DNA of 50,303 bases, taken from assembly GCF_030680935.1 (NCBI RefSeq), contig NZ_JAUXUP010000034.1, forward strand, positions 1 through 50,303, read 5' to 3'. Below are positions 17,080-26,011 of this stretch, one piece after another (position 1 is the stretch's first letter; each line of letters opens with the position of its first letter). Origin of the DNA: Polaromonas sp. GTDB taxonomy: Bacteria; Pseudomonadota; Gammaproteobacteria; Burkholderiales; Burkholderiaceae_C. The notes under the pieces are model-generated. The model was given only the letters and a program-made list of their open reading frames with translations. It was not told the DNA's origin and did not search any database. A program made the position numbers and the translations under genes.

Positions 17080-18719
17080 CAGACCTGCTGCACGCGCTGT
17101 TCAACTCTCACCTGCCGGTGTTGCCGGTGTTGTTGCCGCTGTTCACGGCGGTGGCCCTGCTGCTCTTGGGTGACCAGGGCGGGGAGGCCAGCCACGGCGG
17201 GCCGCTGCTGCAACGCAGACGCCTGCTCAGTGTGGCCTCGGCGGTCCTGGGTGCCGTGCTGGCCTGGCGCCTCATGCTCGAAGCAGCGACTGGCGCGTTG
17301 ACGGTTTATCCCCTGGGTGCCTGGCCAGCACCTTTCGGCATCGTGCTGGTGATCGACAGGCTGAGCGCCATGATGCTGGCCCTGACCTGGACCATTGCCG
17401 TGCCCGTGCTCTGGTATGCCGCAGGTGGCTGGGATACCCATGGGCGCCACTTTCACACCATGTTCCACTTTTTGCTCATGGGGGTATCGGGTGCCTTCGT
17501 GACGGGCGACCTGTTCAACCTGTTTGTCTTCTTCGAAGTACTGCTGATCTCGTCCTACGTCCTGCTGGTCCATGGACAGGGGCGTGCGCGTTTCAAGGCA
17601 GGTGTGCACTATGTCGTACTAAACCTCGTGGCTTCGGCGTTGTTCCTGGTAGGACTGGCCATCATCTACGGCACGACCGGCACACTCAACATGGCCGACC
17701 TCGCGCTGCGTGTCGCTCAACTCGGCAGTCAGGAAGCCACCCTGTTCACAGCTGGCGCCATGGTGCTGCTGGTGGTATTCGGCCTCAAGGCCGCCATGGT
17801 GCCGCTGTACCTGTGGCTGCCCGGCACCTATGCGGCCGCGAGCGCACCCGTCGCTGCCATGTTTGCCATCATGACCAAGGTCGGCGTGTACAGCATCATC
17901 CGTGTGCATGCCGGGATACTGGGTGAAGGTGCGGGCCATGCCGCACTGGCCGCCCAGCCCTGGCTGCTGCCGGTGGCGCTGCTCACCATGGCGCTCGGCG
18001 TGCTGGGCGCACTGGCCGCGCACAGCCTGACGCGGCTGGTGTCGTACCTGACCGTGGCGTCCGTCGGAACCATCCTGGCTGGCATCGGACTGTTCACCCC
18101 GCAGGCCATGTCGGCCGCTCTTTATTACCTGGTGCACAGCACGCTGGTGATTGCAGCATTGTTCCTGCTGGTCGAGCTCGTGGCCTCCCAGCGCGGTGAT
18201 ACCGGTGACCGGCTGCAACCGGCCACCCCGGTGGAACAACCCGTGCTGCTTGGCTTGATGACACTGCTGGGGGCAGCTTCCGCCGCCGGCCTGCCACCGC
18301 TGCCCGGGTTTCTGGGCAAGCTGATGATTCTGGAAAGCTCGGCGGGAGGGCCCGCCCAGGGGTGGGTCTGGACAGTGGTGCTGGTGGTCAGTTTTCTGAC
18401 GCTGATTGGACTGGCACGCGCTGGCTCCATCCTGTTCTGGAGCGTACTTCCTGCAGGTGGCCTGTCCGTCCGGTCCGGCACCAGCTCGCGCCTGATGCTG
18501 GCCACGCTAGGCTTGCTGGCGCTCAGCCTGCTGCTCGCCGCAGCGGCCTCGCCCTTCAAGCGGTATACCGACGCTGCGGCCGTGCAGCTGGCCGACCGCG
18601 CCGCTTATGCCAAGGCAGTGCTGGGCCCGGTCGGAGGTGCGCAGGCAAATACCACCCGACCCTACCGTGGCGGCGCGGGTGAAGTGAGGCTACCCGCCGC
18701 GAAGGAAAACAAGCCATGA
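17076..18719 (+). CDS. mrpD: Mrp antiporter subunit D
   Basis: A 547-residue NuoM/NuoN-like antiporter core, the second proton/cation channel of the Mrp complex. The conserved Glu is in LFVFFEVLLISSYVLLVHG. The Lys-bearing helix reads VLLVVFGLKAAMVPLYLWLPG, and the next helix TYAAASAPVAAMFAIMTKVGVYSIIR is characteristic of MrpD. About 14 hydrophobic helices are spread over the length. The polar C-terminus (RPYRGGAGEVRLPAAKENKP) is longer than usual. Both gene junctions overlap by 4 nt. Confidence 0.96.
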   Translation: MTDLLHALFNSHLPVLPVLLPLFTAVALLLLGDQGGEASHGGPLLQRRRLLSVASAVLGAVLAWRLMLEAATGALTVYPLGAWPAPFGIVLVIDRLSAMMLALTWTIAVPVLWYAAGGWDTHGRHFHTMFHFLLMGVSGAFVTGDLFNLFVFFEVLLISSYVLLVHGQGRARFKAGVHYVVLNLVASALFLVGLAIIYGTTGTLNMADLALRVAQLGSQEATLFTAGAMVLLVVFGLKAAMVPLYLWLPGTYAAASAPVAAMFAIMTKVGVYSIIRVHAGILGEGAGHAALAAQPWLLPVALLTMALGVLGALAAHSLTRLVSYLTVASVGTILAGIGLFTPQAMSAALYYLVHSTLVIAALFLLVELVASQRGDTGDRLQPATPVEQPVLLGLMTLLGAASAAGLPPLPGFLGKLMILESSAGGPAQGWVWTVVLVVSFLTLIGLARAGSILFWSVLPAGGLSVRSGTSSRLMLATLGLLALSLLLAAAASPFKRYTDAAAVQLADRAAYAKAVLGPVGGAQANTTRPYRGGAGEVRLPAAKENKP

Positions 18720-19234
18720 AAAAGGCAGGTTGGTTCGCCCGCCCCGGGCTGTCGCTGCTGCTGGCAACAAGCTGGTTGCTGCTACAGCAGACACTGGCCC
18801 CCTTTCATCTGATCTCGGCGGTGCTGATCGGTCTGCTGCTGCCGCGCCTTCTGGGAGACTTCCTGATGGCGCCCAGCAGGCTGCGTTTCATGCCAGCGCT
18901 ACGCCTGGTGTTGATCGTGCTGTGGGATATCGTGCTGGGCAACATTGCGGTGGCGCGCCTGGTACTGGGCCCCATCTCACGTCCCCAACCGGCCTGGGTC
19001 ACCGTGCCGCTGGCACTGCGGCACCCTACCGCTGTTTCCATGCTGGCCAGCATCATCACCACCACGCCCGGGACGGTGTCCTGCCTTGTCGATGAAGAAA
19101 GAAGGCACATCCTGGTTCATGCGCTGGATTGCAGTGACCCGGCGCAGATGGCGGCCGATATCAAGGTGCGTTACGAAATCCCGCTGCTGGCGATTTTTGA
19201 GCCCTCGCAGAACCACCCCGGGGAAAGCGCATGA
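18716..19234 (+). CDS. mrpE: Mrp antiporter subunit E
   Basis: A 172-residue MnhE/MrpE protein. Two N-terminal hydrophobic helices precede PALRLVLIVLWDIVLGNIAVARLVLGP, a hallmark of the subunit. A cytosolic ferredoxin-like end follows, with SMLASIITTTPGTVSCLVDEE. The subunit is needed for assembly or full activity of the hetero-oligomer in studied systems. ATGA overlaps join it to mrpD and mrpF. Confidence 0.95.
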   Translation: MKKAGWFARPGLSLLLATSWLLLQQTLAPFHLISAVLIGLLLPRLLGDFLMAPSRLRFMPALRLVLIVLWDIVLGNIAVARLVLGPISRPQPAWVTVPLALRHPTAVSMLASIITTTPGTVSCLVDEERRHILVHALDCSDPAQMAADIKVRYEIPLLAIFEPSQNHPGESA

Positions 19235-19512
19235 ACTTCAACATTGTGCTTCTGTCTCTCAACATCGCCGTCGGTGCCGTTACGCTGGCCATGGCGCTGT
19301 GCGCCTGGCGTCTGGCGGTTGGCCCCCACATCACGGACCGGATACTGGCCATCGATACGCTATACCTCAATGCAGTGGCGCTGGTCGTGTTGCTGGGCAT
19401 TCGCCTGCAGACGCCCCTGCTGTTTGAAACGGCACTGATCATAGCCATGCTGGGGTTTGTGTCGACGGTTGCACTGGCTCGCTACCTGAGCCGTGGTGAT
19501 GTGATCGAATGA
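19231..19512 (+). CDS. mrpF: Mrp antiporter subunit F
   Basis: A 93-residue protein with three hydrophobic helices. The motif RLAVGPHITDRILAIDTLYLNAVALVVLLG contains the conserved GP-x-x-x-DR-x-x-x-D pattern of MnhF/MrpF. The MrpF-like Asp lies within the first cytosolic turn. It is translationally coupled to mrpE by an ATGA overlap and is separated from mrpG by 10 bp. Confidence 0.94.
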   Translation: MNFNIVLLSLNIAVGAVTLAMALCAWRLAVGPHITDRILAIDTLYLNAVALVVLLGIRLQTPLLFETALIIAMLGFVSTVALARYLSRGDVIE

Positions 19513-19522
19513 AACGGAGGAC

Positions 19523-19876
19523 ATGACCATGGGACTTCATCCTGTTGCTGAATGGCTGGCCGCCGCCTGTTTGCTGATCGCCGCCTTCTTTTCGCTGGTC
19601 GGCGCCATCGGACTGGTTCGCCTTCCTGATTTTTTCATGCGCCTGCACGCACCCACCAAGGCATCCACGCTCGGTGTCGGCGGTGTGCTGGTGGCCAGCA
19701 TGATCCTGGCGGCGGCCCAGGGACGGGCCGGTTTTGCGGAACTGCTGATCACCCTGTTTGTCTTCGTCACCGCGCCGGTATCGGCCAACCTGATGGCTCA
19801 GGCGGCGCTGCACCTGCGCCTGCCAGGCAAGGCTGCATCGCCCCATGAGGCGGTGCCCGAGCGCCGTCCACCCTGA
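19523..19876 (+). CDS. mrpG: Mrp antiporter subunit G
   Basis: A 117-residue three-helix MnhG/MrpG subunit. The signature GLVRLPDFFMRLHAPTKASTLGVGGVL is intact, followed by the hydrophobic stretch AELLITLFVFVTAPVSANLM. CGGAGG lies just before the first ATG; an in-frame ATG at 19529 has better spacing, so the protein may be two residues shorter. It is the last gene of the operon; repeat copy c follows before convergent fumC. Confidence 0.94.
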   Translation: MTMGLHPVAEWLAAACLLIAAFFSLVGAIGLVRLPDFFMRLHAPTKASTLGVGGVLVASMILAAAQGRAGFAELLITLFVFVTAPVSANLMAQAALHLRLPGKAASPHEAVPERRPP

Positions 19877-19924
19877 AGCCCCGCGGCCAGGGAAAAATGC
19901 CATTTTCATGCGTATTCACATGCC

Positions 19925-19980
19925 AAAATGGCCTCCAGCCCTTTCCAAATCTACGTAGATAGCTATTAATTAGATAGCAG
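19925..19980 (-). repeat. Interspersed palindromic repeat, copy c
   Basis: On the minus strand it reads tgctatctaattaatagct, a divergent centre with the palindrome atctacgtagat, then gggctggaggccatttt. The two ends match the family well while the hairpin centre has changed and yet stayed palindromic. It lies between convergent mrpG and fumC. Confidence 0.7.
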
Positions 19981-20000
19981 CCCATTGACCTGAACAGGAC

Positions 20001-21386
20001 TCAGGGCCGGGTCATATGGGCTGGAACCACCCATTGGTCAAACTGTGCGGCCGTCACATGGCCAGAAGCAATCGCCGCATCGCGCAAGCTGCTTCCCTCT
20101 TTGTGTGCCTTCTTCGCGATGAAGGCGGCCTTGTCGTAGCCGATATGCGGGTTAAGTGCCGTCACCAGCATCAGTGATCGGTCCACCAGCTCCGCAATAC
20201 GCGCCCGGTTGGGCTCTATGCCGGCGGCGCAATGGTCGTTGAAGCTGCGCATGCCGTCGGCCAGCAGGCGCACGCTCTGCAAAAAGTTGTAGGCGATCAT
20301 GGGCCGGAACACGTTGAGCTCGAAGTTGCCCGAAGCGCCGCCGAAGTTGATCGCCACGTCGTTGCCGAACACCTGGCAGCACAGCATGGTCACGGCTTCG
20401 CTCTGCGTCGGGTTGACCTTGCCGGGCATGATGGACGAACCGGGCTCATTCTCCGGAATCGACAACTCGCCGATGCCGCTGCGCGGGCCGCTGGCCAGCC
20501 AGCGCACATCGTTGGCAATTTTCATCAGGCTGGCGGCCAGCGTTTTCAGCGCGCCGTGGGCATGCACCAGCGCATCGCAGGAGGCCATGGCCTCGAACTT
20601 GTTGGGCGCCGTCACAAACGGCAGGCCGGTCAGTCGCGCCAGTTCAGCCGCCACTTGCTCGGCATAACCCTTGGGCGCGTTCAGGCCGGTGCCGACGGCA
20701 GTGCCGCCCAGTGCCAGCTCGCACAGATGCGGCAAGGCGGCGCGCACATGTTTTTCACCGTGGGCCAGCTGGGCGACGTAGCCGGAGAACTCCTGGCCCA
20801 AGGTCAGCGGCGTGGCGTCCTGCAGATGGGTGCGGCCAATCTTGACGATGCTGTCAAAGTCCTGCGCTTTTTTGGCCAGCGTACCGCGCAGTTTTTCAAT
20901 CGCCGGCAGCAGCTTTTGGGTGATGGCATCCACCGCCGCCACATGCATGGCGGTGGGAAACACGTCATTGGACGACTGGCTGCGGTTCACGTCGTCGTTG
21001 GGATGCACCAACCTGCTTTCGCCGCGCTCGCCGCCGAGTAGCTCACTGGCGCGATTAGCCAGCACCTCGTTGATATTCATGTTGGTCTGGGTGCCGGAGC
21101 CGGTCTGCCAGACCACCAGGGGAAATTCCCCGGCGTGCTGGCCGCTGATCACTTCATCGGCAGCGGCCATGATGGCCTGCACCTTTTTGTCGTCCAGCAA
21201 ACCCAGCGCGTGATTCACCGTGGCAGAGGCGCTCTTGACCTGGGCCAGCGCCCGGATGATCTCGCACGGCTGCTGCTCACCCGAGATATCGAAGTTCTGC
21301 AGCGAGCGCTGGGTTTGCGCGCCCCAGAGCTTGTCGGCGGGCACCTCAATCGGTCCAAAAGTGTCGCGTTCAGTACGTGTTTTCAT
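20001..21386 (-). CDS. fumC: Class II fumarate hydratase FumC
   Basis: A 461-residue iron-independent fumarase that interconverts fumarate and malate in the TCA cycle. It has the N-terminal [24 protein letters not shown], the active-site strand [41 protein letters not shown], and the superfamily signature [16 protein letters not shown]. Length and motifs are those of tetrameric FumC. It is divergent from the class I fumarase at 21481, with 94 bp between the start codons, so the two isozymes could share regulation from one intergenic region. Confidence 0.97.
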   Translation of the reverse strand: MKTRTERDTFGPIEVPADKLWGAQTQRSLQNFDISGEQQPCEIIRALAQVKSASATVNHALGLLDDKKVQAIMAAADEVISGQHAGEFPLVVWQTGSGTQTNMNINEVLANRASELLGGERGESRLVHPNDDVNRSQSSNDVFPTAMHVAAVDAITQKLLPAIEKLRGTLAKKAQDFDSIVKIGRTHLQDATPLTLGQEFSGYVAQLAHGEKHVRAALPHLCELALGGTAVGTGLNAPKGYAEQVAAELARLTGLPFVTAPNKFEAMASCDALVHAHGALKTLAASLMKIANDVRWLASGPRSGIGELSIPENEPGSSIMPGKVNPTQSEAVTMLCCQVFGNDVAINFGGASGNFELNVFRPMIAYNFLQSVRLLADGMRSFNDHCAAGIEPNRARIAELVDRSLMLVTALNPHIGYDKAAFIAKKAHKEGSSLRDAAIASGHVTAAQFDQWVVPAHMTRP

Positions 21387-21480
21387 GCTCTTGGCTGACC
21401 TGTCAAAATAGCGGGTTGGCAGCTACCGTAGCACACGGTTGCCGCTCTGAAAAGCCATACCTCCACCAAGCCCCTCCACC

Positions 21481-23034
21481 ATGACCACGACCATCCAGCA
21501 AGCCGACCTGATCGAATCCGTTGCCGCCGCCCTGCAGTTCATCAGCTACTACCACCCGGCCGACTACATCGCCCATCTGGCGCGTGCCTACGAGCGTGAG
21601 CAAAGCCCGGCGGCCAAAGACGCGATTGCGCAGATCCTGACCAACAGCAAGATGAGCGCGACCGGCCACAGGCCGATCTGCCAGGACACCGGCATCGTCA
21701 ACGTGTTTTTGAAGGTGGGAATGGACGTGCGCTGGGAAGGTTTCACCGGCAGCATCGATGACGCCATCAACGAAGGTGTGCGGCGCGGCTACAACCACCC
21801 TGACAACACGCTTCGCGCCTCGGTCGTGGCCGATCCGCATTTCGACCGCAAGAACACCAAAGACAACACACCGGCGGTGATCTTCACCGAGATCGTTCCG
21901 GGCAACCAGCTCGACATCACGGTCGCGGCCAAAGGCGGCGGCAGCGAAAACAAAAGCAAGATGGCCATGCTGAACCCCGGTGACTCCATTGTTGACTGGG
22001 TGCTCAAAACCGTGCCAACCATGGGCGCCGGCTGGTGCCCGCCCGGCATGCTGGGCATAGGCATAGGCGGCACCGCCGAAAAAGCCGTGCTGATGGCCAA
22101 GGAAAGCCTGATGGACGATCTCGACATGTACGAGTTGCAGGCCAAGGCGGCCTCAGGCGCCGAACTCAGCAAGGTCGAGGCGCTGCGGCTGGAACTGTTC
22201 GACAAGGTCAATGCACTGGGCATAGGCGCGCAGGGCCTGGGAGGCCTCACCACCGTGCTCGATGTGAAAATCCAGATGTACCCGACCCACGCGGCCAGCA
22301 AGCCGGTGGCGATGATCCCGAACTGCGCCGCCACTCGTCACGCGCACTTCGTGATGGACGGCAGCGGCCCGGTTTACCTGGACCCGCCCTCACTGGACCT
22401 TTGGCCCGATGTGCAGTGGGCGCCCGACTACAAGAAGAGTAAAAAAGTTGACCTCAACACCCTGACAAAAGCCGAGGTCGCCAGCTGGAAGCCCGGCGAT
22501 ACCCTGCTGCTCAGCGGCAAGATGCTGACAGGCCGCGATGCCGCGCACAAACGCATCCAGGGCATGCTGGCCAAGGGCGAAAAGCTGCCGGTGGAGTTTG
22601 CCAACCGCGTGATTTATTACGTGGGCCCGGTGGACCCTGTGGCTGGCGAAGCCGTCGGCCCGGCCGGCCCGACCACCGCGACGCGCATGGACGGTTTTAC
22701 CGAAATGATGCTGGCCGAGACCGGCCTGATCGCGATGATTGGCAAGGCCGAACGCGGCCCGGTCGCCATCGAGGCCATCAAGAAACACAAAAGCGCCTAC
22801 CTGATGGCCGTGGGCGGCGCAGCCTACCTGGTTTCCAAGGCGATCAAACACGCTGAAGTCGTTGGTTTTGGCGATATGGGCATGGAAGCGATTTACGAGT
22901 TTGACGTGGTGGACATGCCGGTGACCGTTGCGGTGGATGCGGGCGGCACCAGCGCCCACATCACCGGTCCGGCCGAGTGGCAGAAAAGGATTGCCACGGG
23001 CGAATTCAAGGGCATTGCGGTGGCGGCGGCTTGA
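21481..23034 (+). CDS. fumA: Class I fumarate hydratase, [4Fe-4S]
   Basis: A 517-residue single-chain iron-sulfur fumarase (FumA/FumB type). The N-terminal alpha part and the C-terminal beta part are fused, as in E. coli. Candidate cluster cysteines are Cys67 (RPICQDTG), Cys186 (GAGWCPPGMLG) and Cys282 (PNCAATRHAHF). The segment VAAKGGGSENKSKMAMLNPGD and the beta-domain stretch VGPVDPVAGEAVGPAGPTTATRMDGF are typical. This class is oxygen-sensitive, whereas FumC next to it is not, a common pairing for growth under changing oxygen or iron. Its stop codon overlaps the murI start. Confidence 0.95.
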   Translation: MTTTIQQADLIESVAAALQFISYYHPADYIAHLARAYEREQSPAAKDAIAQILTNSKMSATGHRPICQDTGIVNVFLKVGMDVRWEGFTGSIDDAINEGVRRGYNHPDNTLRASVVADPHFDRKNTKDNTPAVIFTEIVPGNQLDITVAAKGGGSENKSKMAMLNPGDSIVDWVLKTVPTMGAGWCPPGMLGIGIGGTAEKAVLMAKESLMDDLDMYELQAKAASGAELSKVEALRLELFDKVNALGIGAQGLGGLTTVLDVKIQMYPTHAASKPVAMIPNCAATRHAHFVMDGSGPVYLDPPSLDLWPDVQWAPDYKKSKKVDLNTLTKAEVASWKPGDTLLLSGKMLTGRDAAHKRIQGMLAKGEKLPVEFANRVIYYVGPVDPVAGEAVGPAGPTTATRMDGFTEMMLAETGLIAMIGKAERGPVAIEAIKKHKSAYLMAVGGAAYLVSKAIKHAEVVGFGDMGMEAIYEFDVVDMPVTVAVDAGGTSAHITGPAEWQKRIATGEFKGIAVAAA

Positions 23035-23810
23035 GCAGCAAAGCACCCATTGGTGTTTTTGACAGCGGTGTCGGTGGCTTGAGCGTGTTGCGCGCCTTGC
23101 GCGCCGAATTGCCGCACGAGGATTTTGTGTATCTGGCCGACTCGGGCTTCGCACCCTATGGTGAACGCGGTGACGCCCACGTCATAACGCGGACGCGGAC
23201 TGTGACTGAGCGCCTGCTGCAAGAGCATCAGGTCAAGGCCCTGGTGATGGCCTGCAACACGGCGACCGCTGCGGCCATCGACCTCATGCGGGCGGCGTAT
23301 CCGCACTTGCCGCTGGTGGGCGTGGAGCCGGCGCTCAAGCCGGCGGTTGCCCTGAGCAAGACGCGGCGCATTGGGGTGATCGGCACCCGCGGCACCCTTG
23401 GCAGCGCCAAAGTACGCGCGCTGCATGAGTCGCTGAAAGACCAGGCCGAGTTCATTCTTGTGCCTTGCGACGGTCTGGCGGACGCCATCCAGAACGACGA
23501 TGCCAGTCAGATCGCCGAGCTGTGTGCCCGGTACATGCAGGCCCTGGGCAGTTTCGGCAATGAAGAGGGTCAGATCGACACCCTGGTGCTGGGCTGCACG
23601 CACTACCCGTTTGCGCAGCAGCAACTCGCGGCTCATGCCGGGGAGAACGTGACGATGATAGAGACGGGCGAGCCGGTGGCGCGGCAGACGCGCCGCCTGC
23701 TGCAGGCAGCGGACCTGCTCAAAGCGCAAGGCCAGGGCCAGGTCGCCTTGCTCACCACCGGTTCACCTCAGGTGCTGGAGGCGGCCGCGCGCCGCTGGCT
23801 GGGGATTTAG
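23031..23810 (+). CDS. murI: Glutamate racemase MurI
   Basis: A cytosolic enzyme that makes D-glutamate for peptidoglycan. The start is the TTG at 23031, which overlaps the fumarase stop as TTGA; this gives MSSKAPIGVFDSGVGGLS, the normal N-terminus, while the longer frame to 22977 only reads the fumarase gene out of frame. The product is 259 residues. The two catalytic cysteines are Cys75 (MACNTATA) and Cys189 (LGCTHYPF); Asp11 of DSGVGG and the PYG motif at 42-44 are also present. Coupling to fumarase is probably a compaction effect, although the pairing occurs in relatives as far as I recall. Confidence 0.94.
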   Translation: MSSKAPIGVFDSGVGGLSVLRALRAELPHEDFVYLADSGFAPYGERGDAHVITRTRTVTERLLQEHQVKALVMACNTATAAAIDLMRAAYPHLPLVGVEPALKPAVALSKTRRIGVIGTRGTLGSAKVRALHESLKDQAEFILVPCDGLADAIQNDDASQIAELCARYMQALGSFGNEEGQIDTLVLGCTHYPFAQQQLAAHAGENVTMIETGEPVARQTRRLLQAADLLKAQGQGQVALLTTGSPQVLEAAARRWLGI

Positions 23811-25120
23811 CCTGCCAGTGCATCAGCCGCCAGCGCGGCCTCGCGCCCGCGTTGCATATTCACCGGAAGCAGCAGCAGCAGGCCAATGGCAAACAGGACA
23901 GCGGTGGACAAAATGGCGGTGCGCTGGTCGCCGCCAGTCGCCCAGGTAATGGCGCCGTAACTCAGCGGCCCGATGATGCTCGCCAAACGGATGGCAAATG
24001 TCCACAGGCCATAAAACTCCGCCAGTTGTCTTTTGGGGGCAAACAGCCCGGCCATCGCGCGACCGGCCGACTGGCTGGAGCCCATGCAAATACCCGCAAT
24101 CGCGGCCGCGTACCAGAATCCGCCCTTGGTGGTGGTGACGGCGGCAATCACGCAGGTGGCAATCCAGCCGACCAGCGTGATGCCCAGCGCCAGTTTGTGG
24201 CCCAGCCAATCCTGCAAATAGCCAAACGCAAACGCGCCACCCGCCGCCGCAAAGTTGAGAACAAAAATCAGGACCATGGTTTCCTGCGGCTGAAAGCCGA
24301 TCACCTGCTCGGCATAAATCGCGGCCAGCGCAATCGCCACGGCCACGCCGCCCTGGTAAAAAACCGCGCAGGCCAGCAACCACATGAAGTCCTTGTAGCG
24401 CCTGGCTTCGCGAAAGGTCTGGCGCAGCTGCGCCAATGAAGCCTTCAGCCCCCCCTGCTGCAAGGCCAGCGGGTTGGGCTGCGCCCTTTCCTTAAGCAGG
24501 CGAAACGTCACGAGGGATGCCAGCCCGTAAATGACTGCGGTGATCAGCATGGTGACCGGCACAAACTGGCTGGCCGGAATGCCCCTGGCCTGGGCCCACA
24601 ACACATAACCCAGACAGATGCCCAGCGCCAGCATGCCGCCGAAGTAGCCAAAACTCCAGCCCCAGCCACTGACCTTGCCCAGTGCCTCAGGCCGGGCCAG
24701 CTCGGGCAGAAAGGCGGCGGTCAGCGATTCGCCCCAGGCAAAAAAAGTGTTCGACAAAATGATCAGCACAATCGCAAACGCCACGCTGCTGGGGCCTGCC
24801 AGAGCCAGCGCAGCAGTGGACAGCACGCAGCCCACCGTGGTCAGCATCAGCAGGCGCTTCTTGGCCGCGCGCAGGTCGGCATAGGCGCCCAGGCTTGGCA
24901 TGGTCAGCATGACGATCGCGTAGGACACGCTCAGCGCTGCCGTCCACGCAAAAGTGGCCCACTCGGCCTTCTGCGCAATGCCGCCCACAAAATAGGCCGC
25001 AAACACCGCGGTGATCACCACTGTGGTGTAGCCTGAGTTGGCAAAGTCGTACATGGCCCAGCCAAACACCTCGCGTTTGCGCACGCCGGGGTTGAGGGCA
25101 TCCTGGGAAAAAAGCGCCAT
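23807..25120 (-). CDS. MFS transporter, UMF1/Atg22-like family
   Basis: A 437-residue membrane protein with 12 predicted hydrophobic helices in two halves. The opening VFGWAMYDFANSGYTTVVITAVFAAYF is the family signature shared with Atg22-type vacuole efflux proteins. In addition there are GWGWSFGYFGGMLALGICL in helix 4-5 and GICMGSSQSAGRAMAGLFAPKRQLAEFYGLW near the last third. The substrate in bacteria is not established. It converges with murI, overlapping by 4 bp at the 3' ends, and is divergent from the alternative oxidase gene. Confidence 0.9.
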   Translation of the reverse strand: MALFSQDALNPGVRKREVFGWAMYDFANSGYTTVVITAVFAAYFVGGIAQKAEWATFAWTAALSVSYAIVMLTMPSLGAYADLRAAKKRLLMLTTVGCVLSTAALALAGPSSVAFAIVLIILSNTFFAWGESLTAAFLPELARPEALGKVSGWGWSFGYFGGMLALGICLGYVLWAQARGIPASQFVPVTMLITAVIYGLASLVTFRLLKERAQPNPLALQQGGLKASLAQLRQTFREARRYKDFMWLLACAVFYQGGVAVAIALAAIYAEQVIGFQPQETMVLIFVLNFAAAGGAFAFGYLQDWLGHKLALGITLVGWIATCVIAAVTTTKGGFWYAAAIAGICMGSSQSAGRAMAGLFAPKRQLAEFYGLWTFAIRLASIIGPLSYGAITWATGGDQRTAILSTAVLFAIGLLLLLPVNMQRGREAALAADALAG

Positions 25121-25188
25121 GGTTGAGCTCCTGAAGAGGCGTCAAGCATAAACCACGGCTTGGAAAACGACACTCAACGACAGCAAGT

Positions 25189-25241
25189 CGCTATTTTTTT
25201 GATAGCTGTTGCCAGTCATCTGGCAAGGTCTGCAGGGCTAA
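25189..25241 (+). repeat. Interspersed palindromic repeat, copy d
   Basis: Reads cgctattttttt, gatagctgttgccag, ctggcaagg, ctgcagggctaaa. The stem is TTGCCAG-tcat-CTGGCAA, a perfect 7-bp inverted repeat that replaces the usual TTGCGCA stem with compensating changes on both arms. It lies in the divergent region between the UMF1 transporter and the oxidase gene. Confidence 0.65.
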
Positions 25242-25365
25242 ACCACGCAAAATCAAGGCGCTGCTGTAGTTCGCCACAGCAGACAAGCCCCTGGGCGCAG
25301 AGGTGAAACTCCAATGAGCGCACACTGGGTCCGTTCTTTGTCCCCTTTTCCCCAGGAACCCTGCC

Positions 25366-25998
25366 GTGCTGCCCAAACCGCCCCAACAATCACACCATGC
25401 CCAGTCGGATTTTTCCGACTGGTTTGCCTGGCGGACCACGCGTTTCCTGCGCTTCCTGGCAGATACCTTTTTTGCCGGGCGTTACGGCAACCGGGCCGTG
25501 GTTCTGGAAACGGTTGCCGCGGTGCCCGGCATGGTCGGGGGTGCGCTGATTCACCTGAAATCCCTGCGCAGCATGAAAGATGACGAAGGCTGGATTCGCA
25601 CCCTGCTGGACGAAGCCGAGAACGAACGCATGCACCTGATGACCTTTATCCATATCGCCCAGCCCAGCCGGCTGGAGCGCGCCATGATCATGCTGGCACA
25701 GGGAATCTTCTACAACCTGTTTTTCCTGCTCTACCTGGTGTCGTCACGCACAGCGCACCGGCTGGTCGGCTACTTCGAGGAAGAAGCCGTCTACAGCTAC
25801 ACCGAGTACCTGGCCGGCATCGACGGCGGGCAGTATGAGAACGTGCCCGCGCCGCAGATCGCGATTGACTACTGGAAGCTGGCGCCAGATGCGCGCCTGC
25901 GCGATGTGATCGTGGTGGTGCGCGACGACGAAGCGGGCCACCGCGACGTCAACCACAGCTTTGCCGACCAGCTTGCGGTTGAGGCCCAGGCCGCCTGA
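25366..25998 (+). CDS. aox: Alternative oxidase (AOX), cyanide-resistant ubiquinol oxidase
   Basis: A 210-residue diiron ubiquinol oxidase that reduces oxygen to water without pumping protons, bound to one membrane leaflet. The start is GTG 25366 with AGGAA upstream. The four-helix iron ligands are all present: Glu48 (LETVAAVPGMV), Glu87 and His90 (NERMHLM), a Glu in 138-140 (EEEAVYSYT), and Glu189 and His192 (DDEAGHRDVNH). The conserved Tyr145 in the third motif is kept. Position 143 is Tyr where most family members I recall have His. The protein lacks the long N-terminus and regulatory Cys of plant AOX, as expected for bacteria. AOX is uncommon in bacteria; it is monocistronic here, with a 245-bp upstream region holding repeat copy d. 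Confidence 0.93.
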   Translation: MLPKPPQQSHHAQSDFSDWFAWRTTRFLRFLADTFFAGRYGNRAVVLETVAAVPGMVGGALIHLKSLRSMKDDEGWIRTLLDEAENERMHLMTFIHIAQPSRLERAMIMLAQGIFYNLFFLLYLVSSRTAHRLVGYFEEEAVYSYTEYLAGIDGGQYENVPAPQIAIDYWKLAPDARLRDVIVVVRDDEAGHRDVNHSFADQLAVEAQAA

Positions 25999-26011
25999 AG
26001 AGCTTGAAGGC

